This document shows positions 39,961-49,203 of a stretch of DNA of 64,000 bases, one piece after another (positions within the stretch are counted from its first letter, which is position 1; every line of letters begins with the position of its first letter). The translations under genes and the position numbers were made by a program. The stretch is from positions 1-64,000 of the forward strand of contig UCII01000013.1 in assembly GCA_900472485.1 (NCBI GenBank), given 5' to 3'. Origin of the DNA: Hyphomicrobiales bacterium. Lineage in GTDB: Bacteria > Pseudomonadota > Alphaproteobacteria > Rhizobiales > Rhizobiaceae. The notes beneath the pieces are model-generated. The model was not told the DNA's origin, ran no database searches, and was given only the letters and a program-made list of their open reading frames with translations.

Positions 39961-41139
39961 ATGACTAAGCTCGCCAAGCCGGACATCCGTCCGAATAATA
40001 CCCATTTCTCTTCTGGTCCATGCTCGAAGCGTCCCGGTTGGACGCTTAACGCCCTTTCCGACGCGGCTCTAGGCCGTTCGCACCGCGCGAAGGTCGGTAA
40101 GGCCAAGCTGAAGCAGGCCATTGATCTCACTCGCGAAATTCTGGAAGTGCCAGCGGATTACCGAATCGGTATCGTTCCTGCTTCCGACACCGGCGCCGTC
40201 GAAATGGCGCTCTGGTCGCTGCTCGGCGAACGCGGTGTCGACATGCTCGCCTGGGAAAGCTTTGGTGCCGGCTGGGTCACCGACGTCCTCAAGCAGCTGA
40301 AGCTCAAGGACGTCCGCAAGCTCGAAGCCACCTATGGCGAGCTGCCCGATCTTTCCGCTGTCGATTTCGACCGCGACGTGGTCTTCACCTGGAACGGCAC
40401 CACCTCGGGTGTTCGCGTTCCGAACGGCGATTTCATCCCGGCCGACCGCAAGGGCCTGACGATCTGCGATGCCACCTCGGCCGCATTCGCTCAGAACCTC
40501 GATTTTGCCAAGCTCGATGTCGTCACCTTCTCCTGGCAGAAGGTTCTGGGCGGCGAGGGCGCACACGGCGTTATCATCCTGTCGCCGCGCGCTGTCGAGC
40601 GTCTGACGACCTATCAGCCGGCCTGGCCGCTGCCGAAGATCTTCCGCATGACCAGCGGCGGCAAGCTGATCGAAGGCATCTTCACCGGTGAGACGATCAA
40701 TACGCCTTCGATGCTCTGCGTCGAAGACTATATCGATGCTCTCCTCTGGGCGAAGAAACTCGGTGGCCTGAAGGCGCTGATCGGCCGTGCCGATGCCAAC
40801 GCCAAGATTATTCACGACTTCGTTGCCGCCAACGACTGGATCGCCAATCTCGCCGTCAAGGCGGAGACGGCATCCAACACCTCAGTCTGCCTGAAGATCG
40901 TCGATAAGGATGTCGTCGCTCTCGATGCCGATGGTCAGGCGAATTTTGCCAAGGGCCTGGTTGCGCTCCTCGAAAAGGAAGGCGTCGCCTATGATGTCGG
41001 CCATTACCGCGACGCGCCCTCGGGTCTGCGCATCTGGGCCGGCGCGACGATCGAAGCTTCCGACATGCAGAAGCTGATGCCCTGGCTCGCCTGGGCTTTC
41101 GAAACGCAGAAGGCGACGCTCTCCCAGGCTGCTGCCTGA
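39961..41139 (+). CDS. serC: Phosphoserine aminotransferase SerC
   Basis: A 392-residue PLP enzyme converting 3-phosphohydroxypyruvate and glutamate to phosphoserine in serine and vitamin B6 biosynthesis. The opening PNNTHFSSGPCSKRPGW and the PLP lysine in VVTFSWQKVLGGEGAHG are characteristic of the alphaproteobacterial type, which is longer than E. coli SerC. Other motifs: VFTWNGTTSGVRVPNG and CDATSAAFAQNL. The gene starts right after the serC leader and is followed by serA, giving a two-gene pathway unit. Confidence 0.96.
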   Translation: MTKLAKPDIRPNNTHFSSGPCSKRPGWTLNALSDAALGRSHRAKVGKAKLKQAIDLTREILEVPADYRIGIVPASDTGAVEMALWSLLGERGVDMLAWESFGAGWVTDVLKQLKLKDVRKLEATYGELPDLSAVDFDRDVVFTWNGTTSGVRVPNGDFIPADRKGLTICDATSAAFAQNLDFAKLDVVTFSWQKVLGGEGAHGVIILSPRAVERLTTYQPAWPLPKIFRMTSGGKLIEGIFTGETINTPSMLCVEDYIDALLWAKKLGGLKALIGRADANAKIIHDFVAANDWIANLAVKAETASNTSVCLKIVDKDVVALDADGQANFAKGLVALLEKEGVAYDVGHYRDAPSGLRIWAGATIEASDMQKLMPWLAWAFETQKATLSQAAA

Positions 41140-41284
41140 GGTTTGAAGCGTTTATGGCTCCGCCCCGACAGGCGGAGCCCAGCATTCCGAAATTCTCGTT
41201 GTTTTCATGCAATTCCAACCGGAAAACTGTTTCGCATTTTTCGTGGAATTGCTTGTCTTAGCTGACCCTTTTCAGGAGGCCTCC

Positions 41285-42880
41285 ATGGCACCTCGCGTTC
41301 TCGTATCCGACGAACTGTCGGAAACCGCCGTCCAGATCTTCCGCGATCGCGGCGTCGAAGTCGATTTCCAGCCGCAGCTTGGCAAGGACAAGGACAGGCT
41401 GTTTGAAATCATCGGCAATTACGATGGTCTTGCCATCCGTTCGGCCACCAAGGTGACGGAGAAGATCATCGAAGCGGCCAAGAATCTCAAGGTCGTCGGC
41501 CGCGCCGGTATCGGGGTCGACAATGTCGATATTCCCGCCGCCTCGCGCCGCGGTATCATCGTCATGAACACGCCGTTCGGCAATTCGATCACGACGGCCG
41601 AACACGCGATTGCGCTGATGTTCGCCGTTGCCCGCCAGCTTCCGGCCGCTGATGCCTCGACGCAGGCCGGCAAGTGGGAAAAATCGAAGTTCATGGGTGT
41701 CGAAATCACCGGCAAGACGCTCGGCATTATCGGCGCCGGCAATATCGGCTCCATCGTCATTGCCCGCGCCCTCGGCCTGAAGATGCACGTCCTTGCCTAT
41801 GACCCCTTCCTCTCGAAGGAGCGCGCCGAGGAAATGGGCGTCACCAAAGTCGAGCTCGACGAGCTCTTCGCCGGCGCCGACTTTATCACGCTGCACGTGC
41901 CGTTGACCGACAAGACCCGCAATATCATCGACGCCTCTGCGATCGCCAAGATGAAGCAGGGCGTGCGCATCATCAACTGCGCCCGCGGCGGCCTCGTCGA
42001 TGAAGCGGCCCTTGCTGCGGCCATCAAGTCTGGCCATGTCGCCGGTGCTGCCTTCGACGTCTTCGAAGTCGAGCCCGCCAAGGAAAGCCCGCTATTCGGC
42101 CTGCCGAACGTCGTCTGCACGCCGCATCTCGGTGCCTCCACGACGGAAGCGCAGGAAAACGTTGCCCTTCAGGTCGCGGAGCAGATGGCCGACTACCTCG
42201 TCAAGGGCGCTGTCTCCAACGCCATCAACATGCCCTCGATCACGGCTGAAGAAGCGCCGATCCTCAAGCCGTTCATCAAGCTTGCCGATGTTCTCGGCGC
42301 CTTCGTCGGCCAGGTCACGGACGATCCGATCAAGGAAATCGAGATCCTCTATGACGGCGTCACCGCCAACATGAACACCAAGGCGCTGACGAGCGCGTTG
42401 CTTGCCGGCCTGATCCGCAATCAGGTTGCCGACGTCAACATGGTTTCGGCGCCGATCATGATCAAGGAAAAGGGCGTCGTGCTCGCCGAGGTCAAGCGCG
42501 ACAAGACCGGCGTCTATGACGGCTATATCAAGCTGACCGTCACGACTGACAGCATGACGCGCTCCGTTGCCGGCACCGTCTTTTCGGATGGCAAGCCGCG
42601 CTTCATCCAGATCAAGGGCATCAATCTCGATGCGGATGTCGGCAACCATATGGTCTATATCGCCAATACCGACGTCCCCGGCATGATCGGCTTCATCGGC
42701 ACGACGCTTGGCTCTGCCGGCGTCAATATCGCCAATTTCCAGCTCGGCCGTGACAAGCAGGGCGGCGATGCCATCGCGCTTCTCTATGTCGACGGTCCGA
42801 TCAGTGATGAGGTGCTCGGCAAGCTGACGGCGCATCAGGCGATCCGTCAGGCAAAGCCGCTGGTGTTCAACGTCGACTGA
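41285..42880 (+). CDS. serA: D-3-phosphoglycerate dehydrogenase SerA
   Basis: A 531-residue NAD-dependent enzyme for the first step of serine synthesis. The catalytic/NAD domain includes LGIIGAGNIGSIVIARALGLKM, NCARGGLVDEAAL and the catalytic histidine in CTPHLGASTTEAQENVA. An intervening domain (about 315-450) and a C-terminal ACT domain (DVPGMIGFIGTTLGSAGVNIANFQLGR) indicate the long type with potential serine feedback. The ATG at 41285 lies behind a perfect AGGAGG. It follows serC by 145 bases. Confidence 0.96.
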   Translation: MAPRVLVSDELSETAVQIFRDRGVEVDFQPQLGKDKDRLFEIIGNYDGLAIRSATKVTEKIIEAAKNLKVVGRAGIGVDNVDIPAASRRGIIVMNTPFGNSITTAEHAIALMFAVARQLPAADASTQAGKWEKSKFMGVEITGKTLGIIGAGNIGSIVIARALGLKMHVLAYDPFLSKERAEEMGVTKVELDELFAGADFITLHVPLTDKTRNIIDASAIAKMKQGVRIINCARGGLVDEAALAAAIKSGHVAGAAFDVFEVEPAKESPLFGLPNVVCTPHLGASTTEAQENVALQVAEQMADYLVKGAVSNAINMPSITAEEAPILKPFIKLADVLGAFVGQVTDDPIKEIEILYDGVTANMNTKALTSALLAGLIRNQVADVNMVSAPIMIKEKGVVLAEVKRDKTGVYDGYIKLTVTTDSMTRSVAGTVFSDGKPRFIQIKGINLDADVGNHMVYIANTDVPGMIGFIGTTLGSAGVNIANFQLGRDKQGGDAIALLYVDGPISDEVLGKLTAHQAIRQAKPLVFNVD

Positions 42881-42937
42881 GCCTGTCCGCCCTGAAGAAG
42901 GGCGGCAGCCACAGAGTTCGCTCCCAAGAGCCAATCC

Positions 42938-42980
42938 GAAAGCCCGGCGCGACGTGAGTTGCGCCGGGCTTTCTTCATGG
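42938..42980 (+). terminator. Terminator hairpin after serA
   Basis: GAAAGCCCGGCGC (42938-42950) pairs perfectly with GCGCCGGGCTTTC (42961-42973) around a 10-nt loop. The following T-run is weak (TTCATGGTTGT). Confidence 0.7.
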
Positions 42981-43049
42981 TTGTGAGGGTTGTGGATAAG
43001 CGCGGCCCGCAGGCTATCGGGAGCCGCGAAAGGCGCCTATCTCTATGTC

Positions 43050-43733
43050 ATGGAGGCTTTACGGAAGAACATTTTCGGGGAAGGAATGGGCACGCCGATC
43101 GAGTGGCTGGCAAAGCCGGTCTCGGTGGCGATCGTGCTCTTTGCACGGGCCATCACCGCCGTTCGGGCGATCTGGCCGGAGAGCGGCATACAAACCCGCC
43201 GATGCGTCTATTTCGCCAATCATTCCAGCCATGGCGATTTCATCCTGATCTGGACTGTCCTGCCGCCACGATTGCGCCGACGCGTGCGCCCGGTGGCGGG
43301 CGCGGATTATTGGCTGAAATCGCCGCTGAACAGCTTCGTCGGTAGAGATGTTTTCAACGCCGTGCTGATCGAGCGGGATCGCGAGGCACGCAAGGAAGAT
43401 CCGGTCACGCAGATGACGCAGGCGCTCGATGCCGGCTCCTCGCTGATCCTGTTTCCAGAGGGCACCCGTAATCTTACCGAGCAACCGCTGCAGCCTTTCA
43501 AGAGCGGGCTTTTCCATCTTGCGCAGGCTCGCCCCGATATCGATCTCGTGCCCGTCTGGATCGACAACCTCAATCGCGTCATGCCCAAGGGCGAATTCGT
43601 ACCCATTCCGCTGATCTGCACCGTCACTTTCGGCGAGGCGTTGCATATCGGCGAGACCGAGGAGAAGGCGGAGTTCCTGGCGCGAGCCGAAGCGGCGCTG
43701 CTGGCGCTGGCGCCCAAGCGGGCGGGAGACTGA
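43050..43733 (+). CDS. PlsC-like lysophospholipid acyltransferase
   Basis: A 227-residue 1-acyl-glycerol-3-phosphate acyltransferase-like protein. The HX4D motif is NHSSHGDF, and the EGTR motif is LFPEGTRNLTEQPLQPFKSGLFHLA. One N-terminal membrane helix (PVSVAIVLFARAITAV) anchors it. It leads a four-gene cluster with a CdsA-like enzyme, a small membrane protein and a CDP-alcohol phosphatidyltransferase-like protein, together resembling a phospholipid synthesis line parallel to the housekeeping one. Alternative start at 43086 behind GGGGAAGG. Confidence 0.87.
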   Translation: MEALRKNIFGEGMGTPIEWLAKPVSVAIVLFARAITAVRAIWPESGIQTRRCVYFANHSSHGDFILIWTVLPPRLRRRVRPVAGADYWLKSPLNSFVGRDVFNAVLIERDREARKEDPVTQMTQALDAGSSLILFPEGTRNLTEQPLQPFKSGLFHLAQARPDIDLVPVWIDNLNRVMPKGEFVPIPLICTVTFGEALHIGETEEKAEFLARAEAALLALAPKRAGD

Positions 43734-43735
43734 GC

Positions 43736-44686
43736 ATGGGCGCGGCAAGTGCCGATCTGATCCACCTCGTTCTTGGCATTTTCGGCGTCCTGATCGTCGC
43801 CTCGGTCATCGGCTACGTGCTGGAACAGCGCCTTTCGCCGGACGGATCGAATGCCGCGATTGAGAACCTGAATGCGCGCATCAAGGCCTGGTGGGTGATG
43901 GTGGTGCTGATCGGCATCGCCTTCATTGCAGGGCGTGCCGGCGTCATCCTGCTTTTCGCCTTCTGCTCCTTTGCGGCGCTGCGCGAATTCATGACGCTGA
44001 TCAACACGAAGCGGGCGGACCACTGGGCGCTTGCCGCGGCCTTCTTCGTGGCACTGCCGGTGCAATATTACCTGCTCTGGGCCGAGCAATACGGCATCTA
44101 TTCGATTTTCATCCCCGTCTACGCCTTCCTCTTCATGCCGATCATCGCGGTGCTGCGCGGCGACACGGAGCGGTTTCTGGTGCGTATCGCCGAGGTGCAA
44201 TGGGCGCTGATGATCTGCGTCTTCTGCGCCTCGCACGTGCCGGCGCTGCTGACGCTGCATATTCCCGGTTATGAGGGCCGCAACGTGCTGCTGATCGCCT
44301 TCCTGGTGATCGTCGTTCAGCTCAGCGACGTCCTGCAATATGTCTGGGGCAAGCTTTTCGGGAAAACGAAGATCGCACCACGGCTGTCGCCATCGAAGAC
44401 GGTGGAGGGTTTCGTCGGCGGCGTCATCAGCGCTTCTCTGATCGGCGCGGCGCTCTGGTGGGTGACGCCGTTCACGCCGCTGCAGGCCGGGCTTCTCGCC
44501 TTCGTCATCACGATCATGGGTTTCTTCGGCGGGCTCGTGATGTCAGCGATCAAGCGGGATCGCGGCGTCAAGGATTGGGGCCATCTCATCGAGGGCCATG
44601 GCGGGCTGATCGACCGTCTGGACTCGGTCGTCTTTTCCGCGCCGATCTTCTTCCATCTCGTGCGCTACTGGTGGTCGCTGTCATGA
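43736..44686 (+). CDS. CdsA-like phosphatidate cytidylyltransferase
   Basis: A 316-residue multi-spanning membrane protein with about eight hydrophobic segments. The C-terminal CDP-diglyceride synthase signature appears as SALKRDRGVKDWGHLIEGHGGLIDRLDSVVFSAP, with the conserved metal-binding aspartates. It makes CDP-diacylglycerol from phosphatidate and CTP. It is probably a second CdsA, since the housekeeping copy usually sits with dxr and frr elsewhere. It overlaps the next gene by ATGA. Confidence 0.88.
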   Translation: MGAASADLIHLVLGIFGVLIVASVIGYVLEQRLSPDGSNAAIENLNARIKAWWVMVVLIGIAFIAGRAGVILLFAFCSFAALREFMTLINTKRADHWALAAAFFVALPVQYYLLWAEQYGIYSIFIPVYAFLFMPIIAVLRGDTERFLVRIAEVQWALMICVFCASHVPALLTLHIPGYEGRNVLLIAFLVIVVQLSDVLQYVWGKLFGKTKIAPRLSPSKTVEGFVGGVISASLIGAALWWVTPFTPLQAGLLAFVITIMGFFGGLVMSAIKRDRGVKDWGHLIEGHGGLIDRLDSVVFSAPIFFHLVRYWWSLS

Positions 44687-45075
44687 CAGGAAAGCTGAAA
44701 GCGCTTGCCGGCAGCAGCATCGTGCATGTGCTTTTCGCCTTCCTCGCCATGGGCGGCTGGGCTTTCTTCGCCAACCGCGTGCACCCGATGCCGCGGCCGC
44801 TGATCGCGGGCTGCGTGCAGGGCGTGCTTTCGGGCTGCCTGACGCTGTTCCTGAAATCAGTGGTCGAAGCTTTATCGCGGCGGTTCGCCGGCTCTACCCG
44901 GCTTTGGGCGCCGCCGCTGATCGCCTGCCTCGGTTCGGCAACGATCCTGGTCGCCATCCATGCGCTGAGCGGCACACCGGAGATCCTGAAGACCATTGCC
45001 GTGCCGCTGCTGGTCTCTTCTAGCTATGCGGCGATCTACAATTATTCGATTTCAGCCAAGGCTGCGAAATCATGA
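44683..45075 (+). CDS. Small hydrophobic membrane protein
   Basis: A 130-residue protein with four predicted hydrophobic helices (for example SIVHVLFAFLAMGGWAFFA, LIAGCVQGVLSGCLTLFL, PLIACLGSATILVAIHAL). No family was recognised. The ATG overlaps the cdsA-like stop (ATGA), and the CDP-alcohol transferase-like gene begins 13 bases downstream. Its place in the operon suggests a helper in phospholipid synthesis or transport, but this is inference. Confidence 0.75.
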   Translation: MTGKLKALAGSSIVHVLFAFLAMGGWAFFANRVHPMPRPLIAGCVQGVLSGCLTLFLKSVVEALSRRFAGSTRLWAPPLIACLGSATILVAIHALSGTPEILKTIAVPLLVSSSYAAIYNYSISAKAAKS

Positions 45076-45088
45076 GAGGTGAGGGGCC

Positions 45089-45757
45089 ATGACAGGCGAG
45101 GGCCAGGCAGGCAAGGGAACCGGTGATCGACGGCCGCTGGCGAGCCGCAACACGCGATGGGCGCAGGCACTGGCGCGGCGCATGACAGCGCTTTCGGTAA
45201 CGCCGAACCAGATCTCGCAGGCAAGCATGGTCATGGCAGCACTGGCGGGGGCTTCGTTCTGGCTCTCCGGCGTCGCTGGCGGCGTGGGGGCGCGGGTGAT
45301 CTTGCTGATCCTTGCCGCCTTGTTCTGCCAGCTGCGCCTGCTCTGCAACCTGCTTGATGGCATGGTGGCAGTCGAAGGCGGCAAGGGTGAAGCCGATGGG
45401 CCGTTCTGGAACGAATTTCCGGACCGCGTCGCCGATATCCTCATTTTTGCCGGCATCGGCTATGGCATCGCAGCACCGGGGCTTGGCTGGGCTGCTGCCG
45501 CCCTTGCTGTGCTGACGGCCTATGTTCGCGAACTCGGACGGGCTACGGGCAATCCGAGCGATTTCGGTGGCCCGATGGCCAAGCAGCATCGCATGGCGGT
45601 TGCGACGGCAGGGGCTTTGCTCTCGCTTGTCGAGGCGCTCTGGAGCGGCGGCAACTGGATTTTGACGATCGCGCTCTGGATCGTCGCTATTGGCTCGGCG
45701 GCCACGGTATTGAGGCGCGGCCGCAATCTGATCCGGCATTTGAAGGCAAAGGGATGA
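45089..45757 (+). CDS. CDP-alcohol phosphatidyltransferase-like protein
   Basis: A 222-residue polytopic membrane protein of the CDP-alcohol phosphatidyltransferase superfamily. The expected motif DxxDGxxAR(x8)GxxxDxxxD is altered: NLLDGMVAVEGGKGEADG then PFWNEFPD. The first and third aspartates are replaced by Asn and the AR pair by AV, while the DG pair and the final aspartate remain. The alcohol substrate, and whether the enzyme is active, are therefore uncertain. It closes the acyltransferase-cdsA-like cluster. Confidence 0.8.
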   Translation: MTGEGQAGKGTGDRRPLASRNTRWAQALARRMTALSVTPNQISQASMVMAALAGASFWLSGVAGGVGARVILLILAALFCQLRLLCNLLDGMVAVEGGKGEADGPFWNEFPDRVADILIFAGIGYGIAAPGLGWAAAALAVLTAYVRELGRATGNPSDFGGPMAKQHRMAVATAGALLSLVEALWSGGNWILTIALWIVAIGSAATVLRRGRNLIRHLKAKG

Positions 45758-45895
45758 TTAGCGATTTCGCCCACCCCTTGCATGGGTTGGCAATCCTTTC
45801 TATATCCGACCACAATTGAGGCTGGCCGCAAAGAGCGGCTAAAGGCCCCGCGTGATGAAAATTCGCCGCTTTTGCATGGCATCCGGCGGCAGGAA

Positions 45896-45970
45896 GCATG
45901 ATCCCGAAAAGTGTACAGCGGTTTTTGGATCAGATCATGCGAAATGAAATCGTGAGAGCGTGACGACATT
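45896..45970 (+). repeat. Dispersed rhizobial intergenic repeat, copy 2
   Basis: This is the plus-strand counterpart of the repeat at 8697-8800. Both contain CCGAAAAGTGTA, then GCGGTTTT, then CATGC and an A-rich segment leading to GAGCGTG or AAGCGTG. It lies in the 276-bp gap before mnmA. Confidence 0.68.
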
Positions 45971-46033
45971 TCGAAGAAAGGTCATCCCGCTACGGACAGC
46001 ATCGAAGATCGTTCAAGACTGGCGGCAACGACC

Positions 46034-47233
46034 GTGAATACACTGGATTTTGACAAGAGGCCGGAAGATACCCGCGTCGTCGTCGCCATGTCGGGCGGTG
46101 TCGACAGCTCCGTCGTTGCCGGCATTTTGAAGCGGCAGGGCTATGATGTGCTCGGCATCACGCTGCAGCTCTATGACCATGGCGCCGCGGTGCATCGCGC
46201 CGGCTCCTGTTGCGCCGGCCAGGATATCGACGATGCGCGCCGCGTCTGCGAAACGCTCGGCATCCCGCATTATGTGCTCGACTATGAAAAGCGCTTCCGC
46301 GAGACGGTGATCAATCCCTTCGCCGAAAGCTATGTGGCCGGCGAAACACCGATCCCCTGCGTTGCCTGCAACCAGACCGTCAAGTTCGCCGATCTGCTTG
46401 CGACGGCCAAGGAACTCGGCGCCGATGCGCTGGCAACCGGCCATTACATCCGCTCGCGCCCCAATCCATCGCCGGAGCATCCGCATCGCCGCGCTCTCTA
46501 TCGCCCGGCCGATGCCGATCGCGATCAAAGCTATTTCCTCTTTGCCACGACGCAGGAGCAGATCGACTATCTGCGCTTTCCGCTCGGCGGCATGCCGAAG
46601 GCCGAGACCCGCGCGCTTGCCGAGGAAATGGGCCTTGTCGTCGCCAAGAAGGCCGACAGCCAAGACATCTGTTTCGTGCCGCAGGGCAAATATTCCGACG
46701 TGATTGCCAAGCTGAAGCCGAATGCGGCGCTTGCCGGCGAGATCGTGCATCTCGACGGCCGCGTGCTCGGCCAGCACGAGGGCATCCTGCATTATACGAT
46801 CGGCCAGCGCCGCGGCATCGGTGTGGCCACAGGCGAGCCGCTCTACGTCGTCTATCTCGACGCCCGCTCGCGGCGCGTCATCGTCGGCCCCAAGGAAGCG
46901 CTGGAAACGCATCGCGTCTATCTGCGCGATGTCAACTGGCTGGGTGACGAACCGCTCTCGCAGGCCGCTTCCGGTGAAGGCTTTGCCTGTTTCGCCAAGG
47001 TCCGCTCCACCCGTGCACCGTCGCCTGCCGTGCTGCATGCCGATGCCAGCGGCATCTATGTCGACCTCACAGTCGGCGAAGCCGGCGTGGCTCCTGGCCA
47101 GGCTTGCGCGCTGTATTCAGCACCCGGCGACGACGCGCGCGTCTACGGCGGCGGCTTCATCGAACGCTCGGAGCGTGAGCCGATGGCGGAAGCTTCCTTG
47201 AAGGCACTGCTGGCAAGCCCGGTTGCGGCTTGA
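46034..47233 (+). CDS. mnmA: tRNA 2-thiouridylase MnmA
   Basis: A 399-residue enzyme that inserts sulfur at U34 of tRNA-Lys, -Glu and -Gln. The PP-loop is VVVAMSGGVDSSVVAG. The catalytic cysteines are in IPCVACNQTVKFADL and DSQDICFVPQGKY. The C-terminal beta-barrel domain includes HYTIGQRRGIGVATGEPLYV. Length is normal for the alphaproteobacterial type. The start is GTG at 46034. A tRNA gene lies 163 bases downstream. Confidence 0.95.
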   Translation: MNTLDFDKRPEDTRVVVAMSGGVDSSVVAGILKRQGYDVLGITLQLYDHGAAVHRAGSCCAGQDIDDARRVCETLGIPHYVLDYEKRFRETVINPFAESYVAGETPIPCVACNQTVKFADLLATAKELGADALATGHYIRSRPNPSPEHPHRRALYRPADADRDQSYFLFATTQEQIDYLRFPLGGMPKAETRALAEEMGLVVAKKADSQDICFVPQGKYSDVIAKLKPNAALAGEIVHLDGRVLGQHEGILHYTIGQRRGIGVATGEPLYVVYLDARSRRVIVGPKEALETHRVYLRDVNWLGDEPLSQAASGEGFACFAKVRSTRAPSPAVLHADASGIYVDLTVGEAGVAPGQACALYSAPGDDARVYGGGFIERSEREPMAEASLKALLASPVAA

Positions 47234-47396
47234 AAGATAGATAAGGTCGGTTTGTAGAAACCACTGATTTTTCCAAATCATCCGCTTGACACCAAGCCGA
47301 GCCGCACTTTATAAGCCGCTCAACCGACGAGCCAGCGCTTTTCGAGCGGGCGGTTCGTTTGACTTTTGTGCTTGGTGTTCGCATCAAGCGCGGCGT

Positions 47397-47473
47397 GGCG
47401 GAGTAGCTCAGTAGGTCAGAGCAGAGGAATCATAATCCTTGTGTCGGGGGTTCAAATCCCTCCTCCGCTACCA
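47397..47473 (+). tRNA. tRNA-Met (CAT), elongator
   Basis: A 77-base cloverleaf. Acceptor GGCGGAG/CTCCGCT with encoded CCA; D stem GCTC/GAGC; anticodon stem GAGGA/TCCTT with loop ATCATAA, giving CAT; T arm with TTCAAAT. It lacks initiator features (no unpaired first base) and the acceptor differs from tRNA-Ile2, so elongator Met is most likely. It marks the left edge of the accessory region. Confidence 0.92.
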
Positions 47474-47489
47474 TACGTCCCCTTGGCCG

Positions 47490-47509
47490 ACCCGGACACA
47501 TAGGTAACA
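47490..47509 (+). mobile_element. IS-end-like motif beside tRNA-Met
   Basis: ACCCGGACACATAGGTAACA resembles, in inverted orientation, the two copies at 49991-50010 and 50018-50036 (consensus ACC-GGA-N-ATRGGTAACA). It is 16 bases from the end of tRNA-Met. No transposase accompanies it, so it is probably a relic. Confidence 0.5.
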
Positions 47510-47641
47510 ATCCGTACTGTAGCCGGATGTAGCCGGACGCGACTTTCCGGAATTTTGACACGGACTTCCGGAATTTTCGAAACTCAAAATTATCGAGCCA
47601 AGCCACTCGTTCACAAAGCGCTGACGGTCATTCATATTGGT

Positions 47642-47968
47642 TTAGGTGTGGTAGAAGATACCATAGAATGTCCCCGAAGCTTGGAGCAGAGCTGCCACCG
47701 CCGCCAGCCGTGCTGCCCAGCTATTCCAGAGACTTTGCTTCTTAAGCGTTGGTATTAGGTCAATCTGCTGACCTCTTTCATTTATGCCGTAAAGAAGCGC
47801 AGGGTTTGGCAGGGCCGCCCCCGGCGGTCTCGCTGCAGGTTTTCCATCGAATACCACAGTGACAGAAGCAGACTTAATCCAAGCTATTGCCGCAAATATA
47901 GCAAATGCGGCGGACGCCACGTTGATAAGCGTCAGCACAGTCGAATTTCCCAAGGTGGTCGCCTTCAT
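47642..47968 (-). CDS. Hypothetical small membrane protein
   Basis: A 108-residue protein with two hydrophobic helices (about residues 11-31 and 85-105) and a proline-rich central segment. No family recognised. It starts 29 bases after the stop of the larger membrane protein gene and may be cotranscribed with it. The ribosome site is weak, so its reality is moderately supported. Confidence 0.5.
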   Translation of the reverse strand: MKATTLGNSTVLTLINVASAAFAIFAAIAWIKSASVTVVFDGKPAARPPGAALPNPALLYGINERGQQIDLIPTLKKQSLWNSWAARLAAVAALLQASGTFYGIFYHT

Positions 47969-47997
47969 TTGTTTCAGAGTTGTAGCCGCACGCGCTG

Positions 47998-49203
47998 TCA
48001 GCGGCTTTCTGATCTGTCAATTGTTGCCTCATATCGGCGGATTGCCTCTGCAGCCGGTTTTAGCCAGGGCGCATTAGTCTCCAGCAGAGCTAGCTCACCT
48101 AGGTGTAGCACCGTTACTATTATTATCCCGGACAAGACGACGGCCAAAGGTTTCTTACTTCTGTTCGCAGCGTCCGACAGAACGGAGAGCCCAAAGGCCG
48201 CCGTATTTTGAAACGCGGCAATTGCTAAGTTTTCCAAGGTGCGAAGAAGCGCTAGCCCTTTGCGTCGCAAAGTTGAAAGGGGAGCAGCCATAAAGTCGGC
48301 GATAAATCTCAATGTCCTTGGAACCTCCTCTTCCACGAAGGGCTCCTGTTCGAGCTTGGCCGCCAAAATATTCATTTCCCTCGCGAAAGCATCGACCTCT
48401 TCGCGCGAAATCTCCAGCTCGGCAGCATTGTCGCTAAACTTGGCCCATTCGGGAAACTGAGCAAGATAATATCTGACTCCAGTAGTGTGCGCTCGCAGAA
48501 CCTGGATTAAAACATCCGAAATCTCGGTCTCCGCACCATTGGTTGCCGCCTCGCAGGTCATGTTCAATATGCCCAGGTGGACGATGCCAGATCCGTCTGC
48601 GATCTTCTTATGAAGTGCTTCAAACGTCGATCGCAGGTGAGGATTGCTGTTTGATGCTCGCAATGTTTCAAGCAGGCGTTCGCCCTGCTCTAATAGAGCC
48701 CGTCGAGCATCATCAATTTCTCCTTCTATCGGCGCGCCTGCCGGTTGCTTGACCACGGTAAGGCGATCGCCTTCAAAGGCATATTGGAACGGTGCCACCT
48801 TTTCGTTAGGTAGCGTTACGGGCGGTACCGCGACGTACAATTCCTCCTCAACGGTCTGCCTTACGAACTGCAACACATCTTGTACCGTCTGCCGCTCGGG
48901 GGCGACAAATCCCCTCGGCAGATTGGTCGTCGCCACAAGCCCTCCGCCAAAGCCCGGCAACAGTACCTCAATGCCACGTGCTGAGCGAAAGGCGCGGGAC
49001 TGCAGGATTTGGTCCAACCTAAGGTTTAAGGTCCCCAGGCTCATCAGATCATCGAGACCCATGACGAGATCGATGACCGTTGCGAAATGGGCCTGAAGTT
49101 GCCTTTTGTCAGTGGAACTTAATTGAGGAGCATCAATAATCGCAGCGCCCGCAGCGTTCAAAAGAAATATTAGAATGTCTCGCACTTGAGCCCTGAACGC
49201 CAT
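47998..49203 (-). CDS. Hypothetical tail-anchored membrane protein
   Basis: A 401-residue protein of unknown family. Most of it is predicted helical and soluble. One or two hydrophobic helices are near the C-terminus (KKPLAVVLSGIIIVTVLHLGEL, about residues 358-380). The ATG at 49203 follows GGGAAG; a longer start at 49284 has no support. Base composition is visibly less GC-rich than in neighbouring core genes, consistent with horizontal origin. It lies between tRNA-Met and the relic IS and methylase. Function unknown. Confidence 0.75.
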   Translation of the reverse strand: MAFRAQVRDILIFLLNAAGAAIIDAPQLSSTDKRQLQAHFATVIDLVMGLDDLMSLGTLNLRLDQILQSRAFRSARGIEVLLPGFGGGLVATTNLPRGFVAPERQTVQDVLQFVRQTVEEELYVAVPPVTLPNEKVAPFQYAFEGDRLTVVKQPAGAPIEGEIDDARRALLEQGERLLETLRASNSNPHLRSTFEALHKKIADGSGIVHLGILNMTCEAATNGAETEISDVLIQVLRAHTTGVRYYLAQFPEWAKFSDNAAELEISREEVDAFAREMNILAAKLEQEPFVEEEVPRTLRFIADFMAAPLSTLRRKGLALLRTLENLAIAAFQNTAAFGLSVLSDAANRSKKPLAVVLSGIIIVTVLHLGELALLETNAPWLKPAAEAIRRYEATIDRSESR

